From positions 996,402 through 1,060,401 of the forward strand of contig NW_003314289.1 of NCBI RefSeq assembly GCF_000143415.4: a stretch of DNA of 64,000 bases, read 5' to 3'. The notes beneath the pieces are model-generated. The model saw only the letters and a program-made list of their open reading frames with translations, did no database searches and had not been told where the DNA came from. The translations under genes were made by a program, and so were the position numbers. Numbering within the stretch: position 1 is the stretch's first letter; each line of letters opens with the position of its first letter. This document shows positions 32,890 through 44,443 of the stretch, one piece after another. The stretch is from Selaginella moellendorffii (lineage: Eukaryota; Streptophyta; Lycopodiopsida; Selaginellales; Selaginellaceae).

Positions 32890-33425
32890 AGGAGCCCCTT
32901 GCGAGAGGTAATGCAAACGATTCTGAGCGCGAGTGGAAACTACTTGGTTTCTCGTTGAAACCAAAGACAGCTTTGGCCAGCACCGTGCCACCGCCAAAGA
33001 TGACGGCGACAAGGATCTCGAGTTGGAAGCTTCCGGCTTCAGGAAGTGTTTTACTGGCCAGAACTGGAACCAGCAGCAGCAACAAGCAGGACGTGCACCA
33101 AAGTAAGATCTCATTCGAGTCCAGAGCTCACTGCACCGTGTTTGGGAACCTTTGAAAAGTAGAAGAGATTCAGAGTCTGGTGCTTAAAAAAATCCAAGTT
33201 TCCTGAGTACACGCAACTCCTGGAGGAGCTGCAGCATCTGTTCGGCATTGACGAGAACCTGAACGGGTCCGAGTGGCAAACTGTGTACGTAGATAACGAG
33301 CTCGTCGGAGACGACCCCTTAGACGTCTGTGCATTTCATGGTGTATTTGTTTAAAGAGTTTTTACATTTCAGGGCGATGCGATGCATACGGATCCTATCG
33401 CTCAGCAGGATTACGAGTAATTAAA
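32890..33425 (+). pseudogene. Auxin response factor C-terminal remnant (PB1 domain)
   Basis: The sequence reads EWKLLGFSLKPKT (compare the LFGFSL block of ARFs), a Gln-rich stretch, then RTCTK at a GTAAGAT donor near 33100. After an intron come SKFPEYTQLLEELQHLFGI, NGSEWQTVYVDNELVGDDP and, after a second GT..AG, AMRCIRILSLSRI to a stop. These are the PB1 hallmarks (YxELxxxLxxMFGI, WxxVYVDxE, VGDDPW, VRCIRI) used by ARFs to dimerise. The normal Trp after GDDP is replaced and the last splice does not keep the frame. No B3 DNA-binding domain is present, so it is a fragment. Confidence 0.65.
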
Positions 33426-33469
33426 TAGCTCGTGCTTCGTTTTGAACTAATTGAGAACTTAGCTCAAGT

Positions 33470-34560
33470 TTAGGGTTCATCGTTGATGAAGGGCTAACGG
33501 GATTTCTTGAGTTTAGGTAGGACTTTTCTTTGCGTTCGCAATATAAGACAGATTGCTGGGGACAAGAAAGCGAGGTATGATCAATGATAAACAAAGGCTA
33601 GAGGGTCAGAAACTCAAGACACCAGGGTCGCTCTTTCTTTTCGATTGCAACGCAAAAGGGAGCCAGTGACACAGTGAAGCTAAGATGATATGCTCAAACA
33701 ACTCAAACAAGTAAAGTGCAAAAAAACGGGCCAAGGAACTCCCAACGCGAAGGGATGTGGACAACGCTGTGTCACGTTGCCAGGTTCGCATGTGTTTCGA
33801 TTTGTTCTAATTTTTTGTCATGAAGAAGCCAAGTGACGTGCTGGTGGTGCTCAACGACGATAAAAACTGAAAAACGCCATGTCACAGCGTGTGCCAAGAA
33901 GAAAAATGCTACTAGATTGGAGAGATTTTGTGTCAACGTTTTGGAGAGATTATCAGTGCTTTGAGTTATGTTGTTGCTGCGCTCAACGCAAGGAGAAACA
34001 ACATTGGGCACCTGCGATCTTCAGAACTTCAATCCAGCTGAAGACGTACATGACAATAGTCCAACCTCAATGAAAACAACGATCATGATCCTTGACCGGG
34101 TCCACTCTCGCTCGCAAAGTAAATTTGTTTAGGGTTTTTCTTTGTGTTAGCAAGACAACGAAACCAGAGATATTTTCTGTGCTTGCAACGAGCTCTAGAA
34201 TGATCAACGATAAAAGAAAGGCTAGAGGTGATAAAAAATTCGTGTTGAAACTCTCAACGTTTGAAGACACTGGGTTCGCTCTTTCTTTTCAATTGTCGAC
34301 GCTATGCTCAACACAAAAGGGAGCAGGTGATACAGTCAAGCTAAGATGATATGCTCCTAAGTGCAAAACAACGGTCCAAGGAACTCTCAACGGGAAGGGA
34401 AACTTGTGAATACGAACAAAACTAACGATCATTGAAAGTTGACGATACTTAGCTTCATGAATTTCTTGTCATGAAAAAGTTATGTTGTTGCTGTGCTCAA
34501 CGCAAGACCGAGAAGCAACGTTGGGCACCTCCGATCGTCAGAATTACTAAGTGGTCAAGG
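33470..34560 (+). repeat. Diverged two-unit tandem duplication
   Basis: Blocks recur at 520-670 bp spacing: GATCAATGATAAAC..AAAGGCTAGAG (33578) and its like (34200); GCTCTTTCTTTTC (33628, 34270); CAGTGAAGCTAAGATGATAT (33672, 34330); TTATGTTGTTGCTG..CTCAACGCAAG (33965, 34480). No coding function is seen. Confidence 0.6.
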
Positions 34561-34586
34561 CTCAGAGAACCCATTTACTAGTCAAC

Positions 34587-35127
34587 CTAGTGGAGTTTCT
34601 CTGACGATGGGATAGGCCTTCCTGCAGTTTGCACAAGGCCTTCTATAGTCCCCACAGCTACAACCAAACGTGACGCATCAACTAGTTTATCTTGATAAGA
34701 AGAAGACTTACCATTTACACTTGAACGCCGATACGTTCCAAAGAACAGCCACGGTCGAAGCAATGCATCTCTTCTGAGATCTTGTCTGTTTTCTCGGCTG
34801 GAGAATAAAAAAAATGCGTGTGCTCGGTATCTAGATCCCACGACTTAATGCTCCAATCCTGGGAGTTAAAAAAAAGAATCCAATTCATGCAAAAGATCTA
34901 TGCCAAAAGCTGTATCATACCTCTAGAGTGAGAGCATCAACTCTGCAAGAAAATTCACCATCATCAGCCAAACCTCTCACATTGTTAGTAAAATTTCCGG
35001 ATCATGCGAAGTCCTCGCGTCAATTCGGAGAAATTAGCTCGGAAATCTCACCAGTGATGTGTTGCCCGACCAGCCGCGAAGAGTGCCTGCGAGTGATGAA
35101 ATGCTCCACACTGTGGCCGAGCTCCAT
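34587..35127 (-). other. Possible small multi-exon gene, unrecognised
   Basis: Minus-strand exon-like pieces are MELGHSVEHFITRRHSSRLV (from 35127), VDALTLE (~34940), DWSIKSWDLDTEHTHFFYSP to IGVQV and a stop (~34850-34700), and KLVDASRLVVAVGTIEGLVQ to a stop at 34587. GT/AG borders are present between the first three. I do not recognise the family and the 3' structure is unclear. Confidence 0.25.
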
Positions 35128-35630
35128 CGCTCTCGGCTCCCTGGACCTCCAGATACTGCCTCGCCGTCCACTCCATCGCTGCTCCCTATAAACCCCCTTA
35201 GATCTGCGTCACACCTTTAGCGCCATGGCGTCGCTCCCGGATCCACATCCACAAAACCCTAGCTCACCTCGCGCGAAGCTCCTACAAGCTATACTGCTGC
35301 CAGTGTAGAGCTCGCACCGAATTCCAAGTGGTTAAAATCCAACGGTGTAGATTTCCGAGCCCTAGGGCTTAGGGTTTATCCACCGCGCGCGGGCGAATCC
35401 TGCCTCCTAACGCATCAGCGCCAAGAGTTCTCTGTTCTCACGGCTGGTATGCTCGGCATTCCTGCCTTCCATTGCCGGGGATTGGATTGCACAGGCCTAA
35501 AACCCGTGCTCTTCTGCTAGCCTTCAGGCTACAAATCCGTGCTCTTCCGCTAGCAGTAGAAGAAATGAGAAGGAAAGGGAAGAAAGGAGTGGCTTTGAAA
35601 GCCTCGACTGCTGAAGGCTGACAACGTGAC
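35128..35630. other. Intergenic stretch
   Basis: GC-richer DNA with a TATA-like TTTATAGG on the minus strand near 35190. A short direct repeat CCGTGCTCTTC.GCTAG occurs twice near 35503 and 35538. No supported gene. Confidence 0.4.
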
Positions 35631-35639
35631 GAAGAAGGC

Positions 35640-36430
35640 TCCTGCTAGAAAATCTAAACGGACAGCAAAGCCGCAAGAAGAGACCCCAAGGATCAGATAA
35701 GAAAAATGCCAGATCCAAACAGCAAACGGTGCCTGTGGAACAAAAGCCCGTGAAGAACGAATTGAATGCTATGAAAGAAGATGACGCTAGTGCATTGCTT
35801 GGGAAGTGAAAGCAAGCATGGAGAGTGTGGTAGCACCAGGAGAAGCTAGGCTGGAAAGGTGAAAGCTGTCGCGAAAGCAACGAAGCTGAAGCCTCCCAAG
35901 GAAGTAAAAGATGGTGAAGATTCGACGTAAGTCCTCAAGAAGCCAGAAGAAGGCTGAAGTAGTAGAAGCCATCGCCTGGCACATTCTCGAGATGATTAAG
36001 CTGGAAGGCATCATGAAGAAGGGGCTTAGTAAATCCGCTGGAAGAATCCAGTCAGCTGCTGGCTTGGAGAAGGAGATCGACCGCTCCCTGCGCAGAGATT
36101 TCTCCATAGACAGCAAGGGACAAGTGAGCTTTCCGGCACGGCTTGTGAGCTACAACGGCGTCAAACTGGACCAGTTCTCGCTCACTGCTGGCGACGCTGA
36201 GGCCGTAGACGTATGCTTTCGAGGCCGGATGGTGGCGGCGTTCTTGTCGCGCTACTTCAGCGAGGATGTGGACTACGGCTTCACGGCCAACATGGAGGAG
36301 CAGCAACTCGACGCTGTTTCGTCCGGGAACATGAAGTGGAACGCAGTGTGCAGCAGTTCTGGCCAAACTTCCACGACAAAGGTAGCAGACATGCAATAGG
36401 TAGACGACTAGCTTTCCAGCCCATGCGGTT
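35640..36430 (+). pseudogene. Bacterial-type (IA) DNA topoisomerase remnant
   Basis: After a Lys-rich stretch, an open segment from 35911 carries pieces of the topoisomerase IA core in the right order but with large internal deletions. They are EAIAWHILEMIKLEGI, KSAGRIQSAA, FPARLVSYNGVKLDQFSL, then GRMVAAFLSRYFSEDVDYGF and TANMEEQQLDAVSSGNMKW; in another frame QFWPNFHDKG follows. Plant homologues serve plastids and mitochondria. The catalytic-tyrosine segment is missing and the end is frameshifted, so no active enzyme is possible. Confidence 0.7.
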
Positions 36431-36811
36431 TTGACCCGCCAAGGTTGCTCGCCAATGTTTCTCAATTGTGTGAAATCCTTCTGTATATCACATCTTGGAT
36501 CTGGATAGCCTTCATGAGCATGGAGGAATATAGACTCACGACTAATACGAAATCATTTGGACCACGAAGACTCCGTATGAACGAAGCCTTCACGAGCACG
36601 GAGGCGTGACACACACGACTAGCATGACATTCACGGCTAGCGTGACACACACGACTGTTCCGGCCCATGCGTTTTTGACCCGCCAACTTTGCTCGACATA
36701 AAAAGGAAAGCAGTTCGAGCAGAGCTTCGTGGCAAAGAAAAAAGAAGAGATTTAGTTCATTGCAGGCATGGGAAGGACTTTTGTTCTTGGTGCTTATGTG
36801 TATACAGGGAA
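36431..36811. other. Spacer with short direct repeats
   Basis: Contains TTCATGAGCATGGAGG / TTCACGAGCACGGAGG and several GTGACACACACGACT-like repeats between 36500 and 36660. CCCATGCG.TTTTGACCCGCCAA occurs twice (36420, 36663), suggesting a local duplication at this junction. Confidence 0.5.
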
Positions 36812-38839
36812 ATGTATGAGCTCCAGGCTTTGCTTGCGTTTAAAGGAGGTTTATCAAATCACACTGCTCTATACGGCTGGACAATGGAAAATTCTCACAA
36901 TCTCTGTGTGTCTTGGGAAGGAGTGACCTGCAGTAATGTTACTGGTTAAGTTATAATGCTCGATTTGTGGGATCTCAATCTGGAACGAATAATCAGTCCG
37001 GAAGTATCCAAGTTGAAAAATCTGGAAGTGCTTGACCTCTCTCGGAATGAGCTGACTGGCCCTCTACCAAAAGAGTTTGGAATGATGAAGAAATTGAAAG
37101 AATTGTATTTGTCATGTGAAATTCCAGAATTTATTGGCAATTTCTCATCGCTTGAACTTATTTGGGCTGACATTGCTATTGGAGGAATACCCAGGTCAAT
37201 TGGGCAGCGACTATATTTTTGGGTCAATCCCTGAGGAACTTGGTAACTGCAGTAAGCTGGAGGAAATATACATTGAGCCTAATAACATTATTGAAAGTTT
37301 TATACCATTGTCACTCACGCTTCTACCTCTTCTCAAAGTTTTATCTTTGACTCATTTGAATGGTACTGGGGCAATCCCAAAAGAAGTATGGAACCTGACT
37401 CATTTGGAGGAGCTTACTCTAAGACATTGCTCCTTGACAGGCTCATTACCACCACAACTTGGTGTTCAATTTAGAATTTTGGATTTGTCCAACAACTTTC
37501 TATCAGGAGATCCATCATTTTCAAGTTTAGATCTGAGTTATAACATGTTCTGTGGAAGCATACCAGTCAGCTTAGGACAAATGGGAGGACTAACAAGCCT
37601 TGACCTTAGCAATAACGGGTTCACAGGTACAGCTTGGGGCATTTATCAAATTTAAGTTATCTTTATTTGAGTAACAATTTGTTGACTGGTGCTATACCAA
37701 TGCACTTAAGGCAGCTATCGAATCTGAAACTTCTTGACTTGCATATCAACAGCTTAAATGGCACTTTACCAAATTTTTTGACAACAATTACAATTCAAGA
37801 ATTGGATCTATCAGGCAACAAATTCAACGGACATATGCCACCCATTTCAAGGGATATGGACTACCTAGATTTGTCAGAGAACATGCTCACTGAGGAAATA
37901 CCAAGAATAAGTATTGGACCTTCATGTAATTTGCAACACTTGGATGTGAGTAGTAATAGATTAGTTGGGGGTTTGCCAAATTGGCTCAAGCATTGCACTG
38001 GTCTACATTTTCTTCGGGTTTATAATAACTCTTTGAGTGGAAATCTTGCAGCTGATGTCTTCAAAAACATGACAAGTCTTTTATATGTTTCACTCTCACA
38101 TAACAAATTTGAAGGTGAGCTACCAGAAAGTTTATCACAAGAAACACAACACATTATCATTAGTGATAACAAGTTTTCTGGCAAAATTCCTTCATTTCTT
38201 TCACATTTCAAAGATCTCACAGTGCTAATCATTGATGGAAACAGATTCCATGGACCAATACCTGATTGGTTGTGGAACATGCCCCACCTTCGCATCCTTG
38301 ACTTCTCCCGCAATAAGTTTGAAGGATGTCTTCCAGGTTCTATAAGCCAATTAGATGCATTCAAACATGCCAATCTTAGTCCTCAACAATGGAGACCATT
38401 AATGCTTATGGTCAAAGGAAAAGAACGACAATTTCCATATTTTGATCTATCAAATACCATCCTTGATCTGTCATCCAACCAATTGATGGGAGTGATTCCT
38501 CCAAGTTTGGGTGAGTTGGATAAACTCCACATCCTCAATCTCTTCAATAATCACTTTTCTGGAAACATTCCCCAAACTCTAGGCAAGATAGTACAGCTAA
38601 AGCAGCTAGACTTCTTCTTTAACAACATTATTAGACCCATCCCCAATGCGCTTCAAGAACTTCATTCATTGTCATCTCTAAATCTTTCATTCAACAGGCT
38701 TCAGGGCAAGATTCCATTTGGCCACGGGCAAATGAGCACATTTGAAAAGTCAAGTTATTTAGAAAATCCAAGTTTGTGTGGAAAGCCACTCGACAAAGAG
38801 TGTCCCAGCAATAGTAATTCCACTGTGTCCCAGCAATAG
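36812..38839 (+). pseudogene. LRR receptor-like protein, disrupted
   Basis: An N-terminal LRR cap (ELQALLAFKGGLSNHTALYG, then CVSWEGVTCSNVTG) leads into about 20 plant-type LRRs (LxxLxLSxNxLTGxIP). A non-LRR island lies near 38400-38460, followed by the last repeats and a C-terminal cap (SYLENPSLCGKPLDKECPSN). The layout resembles RLP/PSY-receptor-like extracellular domains. There is an in-frame TAA at ~36947, a frameshift near 37200 and another near 37640. The longest intact piece is 37634-38839. No transmembrane helix or kinase follows. The 3' end has a 25-bp tandem duplication (GTGTCCCAGCAATAGTAATT...). Confidence 0.8.
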
Positions 38840-40114
38840 TAATTCCACTTTGTTAGTTTATAAACACTTCAGCAGTTGGTGGCAAGAAAATGTGTCATTG
38901 TGGGCATTTACACTTGGCTTCCATATTTAAAGCATATATATGAGCATATTTACAAGGGTTGGGTTTGTGTGGTTTGCTCCACTAAATCATCATTCGCTCC
39001 ACTGAATCATCAACTAGTAACGAGTAGAATGGGATCTCTCAAGCTTGTCCTCGTGACATTTCTGGCTTCCATTGCTGCATGTAAGATATCGTGTGGGATT
39101 TTCGGGCCAAGGGCGATGGTACAAATCACCTTCCACACTGCTCCATCCAAAATGCTGGCTGCAGCACGGTTAGCCTCCGGTTCTTCATAGCCGAGAGGTA
39201 CACTTCCAGCGGAGAGCTCTCACGCAGTCGAGGATTGCCTCTGCCGACAATGGTGAGAGAGCTAGAGCAAACGCGGTTCGTTAAGGCAAGGAAAGGGAGG
39301 CTGTCGGTTCAGCGCGTAGAAAATTGGCTGCAAAGTCGCAAAGCTGTTCCAGCCTGCGGGAGGAGTGTCCAGATCCTTATACCAAGCTTCCGGCGAGGTA
39401 AGGTAGGGTCGGGAGGAGGCCAGTGACTGGGACTCGTACTGGCAGCGTTTGTCAGCTCAGACTCTAGCCAGGGGTATTGAGCGGCTCACGACTTAGCACC
39501 GGCTCAGCCTGCTGTTGCTGTGGATCTCCGCGACTTGGTGGCAGAAAAGCTCCTCCATGGGAAGAAACCCCTGGAGACTACGTAGCAGTCTTCAACAAAG
39601 CGCTCCACGACGCTACAGCGCACTGCAGTAGAATCTGTGCTCGCTTTTCCCAGTGATCGATAAGACTATCCAGCGGCTGCATGTGTAGATGAAGCAGCAG
39701 CGCCAACTCTTCTTCTGGTGGCGGCCTTCTGTTGAGATTGCCTTCGTCTGATCCAAAGCCACTTGAAAATACCAACAGCGGCACAAAGGTCATCCTGCTT
39801 AGAGGCGAGCCTTCGTCAACCAAGAACAGCGCTTGCCCCGTTGATACTTGGCTGGAAACTACTGTCGAGAATGCACAGGGCACCCAAAAGGTGGTTGTAG
39901 TTAGATTAACTTCTAAGTTTGTTTTTGTTTCTAAATTTGGTTTATGATGGAGCATAAATATAGAAGTGTTCAAAATCACGTGGGATTCCACGTGTACCTA
40001 TATTAAAGGCTTGTCAGTGACATATTGTTCACGTGGGCAGCCAATATTTTGACGCGTGTCAGCCAAGTCAGCATTGGCATTTCTAGGGTTACGTCGAGTG
40101 AGGAGAGGAGAGGG
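38840..40114. other. Intergenic DNA with a possible signal-peptide exon
   Basis: At 39031 MGSLKLVLVTFLASIAAC would make a good secretion signal and is followed by a GTAAGATAT donor. I could not find a convincing next exon, and the downstream frames (39060-39425) are not recognised. From ~40010 the sequence is shared with 31720 and on. Confidence 0.3.
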
Positions 40115-40969
40115 ATGTTGCTTATGGCGGTTTGTGGATGCACCACGCCCACCGAGGAGCTCCCAACCAGTCGGCCGCCTCCGCGATCGCGAAGGAAGAG
40201 CAGCGCCATCACTGCCGCCAGGCTCTCCAATGCCGATCCAGAAATTGCCAGAAAGGTACACTAGATTTTGATCCTTCACGATTTTGTGTGTAGATTTTCT
40301 TTCTCTTTGTTGCTGGATTTCTTACACTTTTCTTTGTCTTTCTTTCACTTAGATCGATTGTTTTTCTAGCTTCTCAGGCTTCTCTTCGTGCATCGTGAGA
40401 TCCATGGTTCGTTTTTTTTATTCTCTTGTTTGAGCTTTGGTTTGTTTCTTTGATTCTTTTGTTTTGATTACTGTTTGTTCGTTGTTGTTCATACTCTTCT
40501 AAAAGTTTTCTTTTTTGGTTTTTTCCAGTTGGAAGAACTTAACCAGCTCCGTCGTGATTCCAAGACCCGCACCTTGAACGCGCCACTCCAGAAGAAATAC
40601 GACGACCTCGAGAACAGCCTCAACAAATGCAAAGACGACCTCCGCGACCTTCAGCGAAAGGCAGTCACGGCATCGCCGTCTCAGCTGCGCAGCAAGTACG
40701 AAGCACTCGGCGATGAGCTAAAGAAGTACAAGCAAGATCTGGAAGCTCTCCACAGCGAGACACAGTCGGCGGACTCGGAGAGCTTGCAGAAGAAGTACGA
40801 GGCCTTGCAGTTCGTTCTTCTCAGGTACCGGAAAGACATCGAGGACGAGCTCCAGAAATGCTGGACACAGCTGAAGCTCCTTCATCTCGAATCTCAGCTC
40901 GCGAGCCCGACTCATGGTAAAACAGAGAAAGGTTCTAGCAGGCCAGAGTCACGAGATCTTCGCAAGTGA
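40115..40969 (+). CDS. Small coiled-coil protein, unknown function
   Basis: Two exons: 40115-40255 and 40529-40969, joined in phase 0 at ARK/LEELNQLRRDSK, with a 273-bp intron whose acceptor is TTTTTTCCAG. The predicted protein has ~193 residues. A basic, Ser/Pro-rich N-terminus (RPPPRSRRKSSA) precedes heptad-like Leu/Lys/Glu repeats (KKYDDLENSLNKCKDDLRDL, KYEALGDELKKYKQDLEALH) that predict a long coiled coil. An internal repeat (SxxLxxKYEAL) occurs twice. No family is recognised. A degenerate copy of the intron and exon-2 start is at 31.72-32.15 kb. Confidence 0.6.
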
Positions 40970-40999
40970 TGGTGGTGGTGGTAGAAACAGGCGTAGCTT

Positions 41000-41480
41000 T
41001 TTTTTTTGTCCTCGGGCCGTGAAGGACTCTTTGGTGAAAGTTTTCATCCAGTGACAAGCTTTGACGATGGTGGTGAAGGTGAAGGCGAAGGCGAAGGCGA
41101 CGGTGAGAGCGAAGCAGGCGGTGACGAAACCTCGGCGTGTAAAGGAAGTGAGACGGAGAGCGAAGCTGACAAGCTTCGTCTCGTTCCATTGGCTCTGGAG
41201 AGAAATCCTCGACGGCCACGCTGCGCGCTGCTTTGGAAGCCACCACTTCCGGATTCTCGAGATAAGTAAGATCTCTCGTTTTCCCGATTCGTCGACTCGA
41301 AAACTCACTCTTTGTTCTTGCTTTGTTTTGGTTTTTTCTTTGCAGGACCAAGCACTACGACGAACGCAAGCTCTTGGAGCATTTAACTTGTCGGAAGCGC
41401 CGGCTGGGATACCGAAGCAAGCCGCCCAAGTACTTTCCACAGTGCGAGGTGGAAAACTGTGGAGATTCTTTCTAAGAAGC
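41000..41480 (+). other. Possible two-exon ORF, unrecognised
   Basis: An acidic Gly/Glu-rich exon (DDGGEGEGEGEGDGESEAGG) ends at a GTAAGATC donor near 41268. It can join across a TTTTGCAG acceptor (41345) to TKHYDERKLLEHLTCRKRRL and a stop near 41475. No ATG starts the first exon in this frame. Another frame of the same DNA is also open. Weak. Confidence 0.25.
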
Positions 41481-42403
41481 TAAGAAGAGGAGAGCAAAAA
41501 AAAAATTGGAATCGTGCCGCGAGAGAGCTTGGCTGGATCCGTGGAGGAACTCTCGTCGCGGAGCGCGAGAATTCTGGAAGTTAAGTCTTGGATTTCAAGC
41601 TCCATACTAATGAATTCGACAACGTGCAGCACATACACTCAAAGAATCTTGTCGCGTCACCGAATAGAAAAATTCAACACGAAAGAACTTCCTAGAGCAT
41701 GGGACGTGATCTTGATTCTATCAGCTGGCCATTACCTGCGCGATGAATTCGTCAACTCCAAACTTTATGGAAGTGTTTGTGAGTCATATTTCTTCTAACC
41801 TCTATGCATGGTTTTCAGTCTCCACACATGGTTTTGAATGAAATTGCTATTTCTTGACAGTTTTGGTACATATGGTTCTTAAATTTTTATGCTGTCAATG
41901 TTGGAGGTAAAGCGTCCTGCGCGTTCGCGTGAAAGCTTTTCGCAAGACTTGACTTCGCAGTCAGAAATGGAGGCGCCCGCTTTTGGTTGACTTAGCCCAC
42001 TAACCATGCTTATGCACCTTTAATTGGCCGGATCGAACCCCGGACCGGGGCGTTTTAGGCCAAAAAGCTGGGCATTATAAGGAATAATAAGAAGAATCCC
42101 TTGTTTTGCTGGAAGCTCCCCTGCTTTGGACTTTTGAAGCTCCTGGCTATGGAGCTCACAGGCGCGGGTAAGGATTCTTCCCATTGTCTCCTTCCCTCCA
42201 GGTTCTTGTTTTCACCCCTCTTGTCCTGGAATTGATCCAGATTCTTGGTACTGTATGATCAGTCTCCTCATTGAATCTCTGGCAGTGTCTCTGAGCTCCC
42301 TTCAATCTCTCAATCCTTGATAGGCAATTCTTGCAGAGGCATAGCTCTGATCACAAGGAGAAGAAGAATCTAGGAAGAATATAGGAGGAAGATCATCAAG
42401 ATC
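41481..42403. other. Intergenic and 5' region of the ammonium transporter gene
   Basis: Nothing coding is supported. Near 42028-42050 a CCGGATCGAACCCCGGACCG block resembles a T-arm on the minus strand, but no full tRNA folds around it. An A-rich, purine-rich leader (AGGAGAAGAAGAATC) precedes the ATG at 42404. Confidence 0.45.
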
Positions 42404-44252
42404 ATGGCAACAGTTCCAGCAACTCCAGCCTATGCTCTGGCAGCCACAGTCCCAGAGTGGCTCAACAAGGGAGACAATGCCTGGCAGCTGACAGCAGCCA
42501 CACTGGTGGGGATGCAGAGCGTTCCAGGCCTGGTGATCCTCTATGGCTCCATTGTCAAGAAGAAGTGGGCAGTGAATTCAGCCTTCATGGCACTCTATGC
42601 CTTTGCTGCAGTGCTCATCTGCTGGGTGGGCTGGGCTTACAGGATGGCATTTGGTCACAAGCTCCTCCCATTCTGGGGCAAGGCAGATGTGGCCCTTGGC
42701 CAGAAGTACCTCATGCAGCAGGCATCCATCCCTTCCTCTGGTCACTACTACAAGAATGGGACCGTGGAGACTGCAGAGATCACTCCATTCTACCCAATGG
42801 CCACCATGGTCTACTTCCAGTTTGTGTTTGCTGCAATCACTGTCATCCTCATTGCTGGGTCTCTGCTGGGGAGGATGAATTTCAGGGCCTGGATGATCTT
42901 TGTTCCACTGTGGCTCACTTTCTCTTACACTGTGGGGGCCTATAGCTTGTGGGGTGGAGGATTCTTGTTCCACTGGGGGGTGATTGACTACTCTGGGGGC
43001 TATGTCATCCATGTTTCGGCTGGCACTGCTGGTTTTGTTGCTGCCTATTGGGTAAGAACTCCCCCATTCCAAAGAAAACAGAGTCCTTTTTTATTTGATT
43101 TGATGATCTCCTTGTGGTTCTCCTTTGGTTTTGGTGTGTTGTGCTTGATATTCTTTTAGATTTGATGAGCTGGATGTATCATTTCATTTTCCAACGTGCT
43201 TGCCTGCTCACCTTGATTCAATTATCTATTGCCACTCATGGAAGCCTTGTGAATTGCGTGATATTTGGATCACTCTCTTCCTTTACTGGTGGCCATCTTT
43301 CCATTTCCACTTTCACACCATTGTGGTGACAATTGCTCTGAAAGAAAGCTCTAAAAAATATCTTTTTCTGCTGTGATCCACAGGTTGGGCCAAGGCTGAC
43401 CAAGGACAGGGAGAGATTCCCACCGAACAACATTCTCCTCACACTCACCGGAGCTGGGATGCTATGGCTGGGCTGGAATGGATTCAATGGCGGCGACCCC
43501 TACGCTGCAAACATCGACGCCTCCATCGCCGTGCTCAACACCAACATCTGCGCCGCAACCAGCCTCATCGTCTGGACGATCCTCGACGTTACGTTCTTCA
43601 ACAAGCCGTCGGTCATCGGTGCTGTCCAGGGAATGATCACTGGCCTCGTCTGCATCACTCCAGGAGCTGGTCAGTATAGAAACTCTCCCAAATCCAAAAC
43701 TCTACCTCTCACTGATCTTCTTCTTTTTCCTCAGGTGTTGTCCAGTCCTGGGCTGCTATCGTGATGGGCATTTGCTCCGGTTCCATCCCCTGGTTCACCA
43801 TGATGGTCGTTCACAGACGATCCACGCTGCTCCAAAAGGTGGATGATACTCTTGGCGTCTTCCACACGCACACCGTGGCCGGAGTTCTCGGAGGAGGCCT
43901 CACGGGGTTGCTAGCCGAGCCGGTTCTAACTTCATACTTCGTGCCCGTGACTGGTTCTCGGGGTGGCTTCTACGGAGGTGTCGGAGGTGGCCAGTTTGGA
44001 CGGCAGATCGCAGGAGCGCTGTTTATCATCGGCTGGAATATCGTGGCCACCACCATCATTCTGCTCGCCATCCGGCTCTTTGTGCCACTCCGGATGCCGG
44101 ACGACGAGCTGCAAGTTGGCGATGATGCTGTGCACGGAGAGGAGGCGTATGCGCTGTGGGGAGACGGTGAAAAGTATGAGGCGTCGAGGCACGGCAACGA
44201 TGATATTCATCACGATGGTGGAAACGGCCGGAAGGTCACTGTGCAAGTTTAG
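42404..44252 (+). CDS. AMT2: Ammonium transporter, AMT2/MEP type
   Basis: Three exons (42404-43051, 43384-43669, 43735-44252) join in frame to 483 residues, the usual length. The protein opens at [20 protein letters not shown] and [18 protein letters not shown], as in plant AMT2 proteins. It has about eleven hydrophobic segments. It keeps the signature [20 protein letters not shown] and the pore-region blocks [20 protein letters not shown] and [20 protein letters not shown]. It carries ammonium across the plasma membrane as a trimer (family knowledge). The C-terminal tail is His/Asp-rich. The product is of the AMT2 and not the AMT1 subfamily, judged by the N-terminal motif. It converges with the FKBP gene (191 bp between stops). 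Confidence 0.92.
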
Positions 44253-44443
44253 GCTCAATGGAGAAGAGAAAAGTCAGAACCAAACAGGAACGCATACAGC
44301 AGGTGAAATTTTATCTAGATTCTTTTGACAGGAAAAGGAAACAAAAGCAAAAGGCTTACCGTACCTGAACCTGAGCGTCGCAGATTGCCTTGATTTCATA
44401 TAATCAACTTTGGTTGTTTCCGAGAATGAAGAAATCTCTTTTT

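Noticed and set aside
41935-42060. tRNA-like T-arm (GGTCCGGGGTTCGATCC on the minus strand)
   Set aside because: No D-arm, anticodon arm or acceptor stem could be placed around it. At most it is a relic of a tRNA-derived SINE.
42578-43072. 164-codon minus-strand frame inside the ammonium transporter
   Set aside because: Complement of a strongly conserved membrane protein; no independent features.
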